A stretch of DNA of 7,304 nt from JAANXG01 sp049583715 (GTDB lineage Bacteria > Pseudomonadota > Gammaproteobacteria > Arenicellales > JAANXG01). Shown here in pieces: positions 5,611 through 7,304 of this stretch. Numbering within the stretch: the first letter of the stretch is position 1; each line of letters begins with the position of its first letter. The position numbers and the translations under genes were made by a program. Below the pieces are notes generated by a model, which saw only the letters and a list, made by a program, of their open reading frames with translations, was not told where the DNA came from and made no database searches. The stretch spans positions 1 through 7,304 of the forward strand of contig JBAUWJ010000207.1 of NCBI GenBank assembly GCA_049583715.1, read 5' to 3'.

Positions 5611-6708
5611 TTGCGCGACACCACGGGCGCCGGGGGTGCACTGCCCATCACCATCTGCGGTCTGACCCGGACCTTCGGCCCCGTACGCGCCCTCGATCAC
5701 GTCGACCTCGACATCCGCGCCGGTGAATTTCTCACGCTGCTCGGGCCTTCGGGCTCCGGAAAGACCACCCTCCTGATGGCGCTCGCCGGCTTCAGCCGGC
5801 CGGACCACGGAAGCATCCTCTTCGGCGACACAGAGGTCGTGCGCACGCCGCCGCACCGTCGCAACGTCGGCATGGTGTTCCAGAACTACGCCTTGTTCCC
5901 CCATATGACGGTGGCCGCCAACGTGGGCTTCCCGCTGCGCCTGCGCAGGCTCGCCAAGGCGGAGATCGCGTCGCGCGTGGAGCGCGCCCTGGAGACGGTG
6001 CAGCTCGAGGGCCTCGGCGGGCGGCGCGTCGACCAGCTCTCCGGCGGCCAGCGCCAGCGCGTGGCGCTGGCCCGTGCGGTGGTGTTCGAGCCCGGCATCC
6101 TGCTGATGGACGAGCCGCTGTCGGCGCTGGACAAGAAGCTTCGCGAGCACATGCAGATCGAGCTGCGCCGCCTGCATGACAAGCTGGGCATGACCACCGT
6201 CTACGTCACCCACGACCAGCGCGAGGCGCTCACCATGTCCGACCGCGTGGCGGTCATCAACCACGGGAAAGTGATGCAGCTCGATGCGCCGCGGCGTCTC
6301 TATGACCACCCCGCGAACCGCTTCGTGGCGGATTTCGTCGGCGAGTCCACCTTCCTGCCGGTGACCGTGAAGGACGGTGAGGTGCTCTACCACGACACGC
6401 TCTTGCGCCTGTCGCAACGGCCGCCCGAGTCCGACGGCGGGCTGCTCCTGATGCTGCGGCCCGAGCGGCTGCAGCTCGTGGCGGGGGAGGCGGACCCCGC
6501 GCTGAACCGGTTCGAGGGTACCACCACCGATCTCGCCTTCCAGGGCGACAGCTTCCTGCTGGTGGTGCGGCTCGCCGACGGTACCGAGGTTTCGGTGCGG
6601 GGCATGACCCGCCGCGAGACCGTCGATACCATCCCGGCGACCGGCGGCACCGTGACCCTGGGGCTGCACCCGGACGACACCGTGCTCATCCCGGATGACG
6701 AGGGCTGA
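5611..6708 (+). CDS. ABC transporter ATPase, PotA-like (spermidine/putrescine family)
   Basis: This 365-aa cytoplasmic ATPase would power the importer as a dimer. All nucleotide-binding motifs are present: Walker A GPSGSGKTT (45-53), Q-loop VFQNYALFPHMTV, signature LSGGQRQR (from 143), Walker B ILLMDEP (D167, catalytic E168), D-loop SALD and switch histidine H201 (VTHDQREAL). After about residue 240 a C-terminal TOBE-like regulatory domain follows, with MLRPERLQL and the ending LGLHPDDTVLI. Length and domain order match PotA/FbpC-type proteins. The start is TTG at 5611. The open frame extends further upstream, but that would overlap the binding-protein gene and the hairpin and give an unrelated R/S/P-rich N-terminus. 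It follows the binding protein by 76 bp and precedes a permease gene by 27 bp, so these are one transport operon. The substrate is set by the binding protein and permeases and is unknown. Confidence 0.95.
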   Translation: MRDTTGAGGALPITICGLTRTFGPVRALDHVDLDIRAGEFLTLLGPSGSGKTTLLMALAGFSRPDHGSILFGDTEVVRTPPHRRNVGMVFQNYALFPHMTVAANVGFPLRLRRLAKAEIASRVERALETVQLEGLGGRRVDQLSGGQRQRVALARAVVFEPGILLMDEPLSALDKKLREHMQIELRRLHDKLGMTTVYVTHDQREALTMSDRVAVINHGKVMQLDAPRRLYDHPANRFVADFVGESTFLPVTVKDGEVLYHDTLLRLSQRPPESDGGLLLMLRPERLQLVAGEADPALNRFEGTTTDLAFQGDSFLLVVRLADGTEVSVRGMTRRETVDTIPATGGTVTLGLHPDDTVLIPDDEG

Positions 6709-6735
6709 GAATGTGAGCGGCGATGCGGGTTCACC

Positions 6736-7304
6736 ATGCCGCTTTCGCGAACCTTGCCGGGGGCCGCGATGACGACCGCCGCGTCCGAGCGTCTGCATGA
6801 GCGTGCGCTGCGCCGAGACGCGCGCCGTGAGAGCTTGACGCTGTTCGGACTGTCCTCGCCGGCGCTGCTGCTGGTCCTGGTGATCATGGTGGCGCCGGTG
6901 GGTTGGCTGTTCTGGCTGTCCTTCATCGGCAAGGACGGCCATCTGAGCCTCGAGAACTACCAGCGCCTGATGGCCAGCAAGTCCTACCTGCGCGTGTTCA
7001 TCACCACCTTCGAGGTCAGCGCGCTCACCACGGTGCTGTGCATTGCCGTCGGCTATCCGCTCGCCTACTTCCTCGCGCAGATTCCCCGGCGCGTGGCAAA
7101 CCTGTGCTTGATCGCGGTGCTGCTGCCTTTCTGGACGTCGATCCTGGTGCGCACGTATGCCTGGCTGGTGCTGCTCCAGGATCGCGGCCTGATCAACACC
7201 TGGGGCATCAAGCTGGGGTTGTGGCACGAGCCTCTGCAGCTCGTCTACAACCTCTTCGGCACCTTGATCGGCATGGTGCATATCATGCTGCCGTTCCTGG
7301 TGCT
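6736..7304 (+). CDS. ABC transporter permease, PotB-like (partial, 3' end outside window)
   Basis: The frame stays open to the window edge, giving about 189 residues of an inner-membrane permease that forms half of the importer's channel. Visible membrane segments are about 41-63 (SSPALLLVLVIMVAPVGWLF), 91-114 (FEVSALTTVLCIAVGYPLAY), 121-147 (LIAVLLPFWTSILVRTYAW) and one starting near 170 (LVYNLFGTLIGMVHIMLPF). The LPFWTS.LVRTYAW stretch is characteristic of PotB/PotC-type permeases. The basic N-terminal tail before segment 1 is presumably cytoplasmic. The EAA loop that contacts the ATPase lies beyond the window. Two starts are possible: ATG 6736 (used here, CGGG at 6726-6729) or ATG 6769 (GGGGG at 6759-6763), the latter removing 11 residues. 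A second permease gene is expected downstream, as these systems are normally heterodimeric. Confidence 0.9.
   Translation, partial: MPLSRTLPGAAMTTAASERLHERALRRDARRESLTLFGLSSPALLLVLVIMVAPVGWLFWLSFIGKDGHLSLENYQRLMASKSYLRVFITTFEVSALTTVLCIAVGYPLAYFLAQIPRRVANLCLIAVLLPFWTSILVRTYAWLVLLQDRGLINTWGIKLGLWHEPLQLVYNLFGTLIGMVHIMLPFLV

Noticed and set aside
5524..7281. Minus-strand open frame (585 codons) antisense to the ATPase and permease
   Set aside because: It has the same shadow character (H, Q, R, G-rich, no motif) and lies against an ATPase with every ABC motif intact.

Overview
The window is high-GC, densely coding DNA that looks like one bacterial catabolic and uptake locus. The coding style, the Pot-type ABC transporter, the MocR-like regulator and the REP-like palindromes between genes all suggest a proteobacterium. 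The short TCGGGATGAATCCCGA-type palindromes resemble intergenic repeats I associate with GC-rich Gammaproteobacteria, but that lineage call is tentative. No rRNA, tRNA, transposase, phage or CRISPR feature is visible.

Layout. The left edge (1-185, minus strand) holds the N-terminus of a GntR-fold regulator, most like the MocR/PdxR/TauR class. It is transcribed divergently from everything else. A 178-bp intergenic region with candidate operator repeats follows. Then come a zinc-dependent alcohol dehydrogenase (364-1443) and a mandelate racemase/muconate lactonizing-type enolase-superfamily enzyme (1457-2554), only 13 bp apart. A 217-bp non-coding stretch (2555-2771) is filled with palindromic repeats. 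An NAD(P)-dependent aldehyde dehydrogenase (2772-4277) comes next. A second regulatory gap (4278-4451) carries a motif shared with the regulator's own promoter region. The final block is a spermidine/putrescine-type ABC importer: periplasmic binding protein (4452-5534), a strong intercistronic hairpin, ATPase (5611-6708) and the start of the first permease (6736 to the window end).

How it may work together (inference). The importer brings in a small organic solute. The alcohol and aldehyde dehydrogenases could oxidise an alcohol group through the aldehyde to an acid. The enolase-superfamily enzyme needs a carboxylate with an abstractable alpha proton, so it would racemise, epimerise or dehydrate a carboxylated substrate or intermediate. 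The MocR-like protein would sense a pathway amine or amino acid and control both the enzyme operon and the transporter operon through a TGGACCTT-containing site seen in front of each. I do not recognise this gene combination as a named pathway, and the substrate cannot be read from the sequence.

Three of the six full or partial plus-strand genes appear to start at GTG or TTG. In each case the start was chosen from Shine-Dalgarno placement and the family's usual N-terminus.
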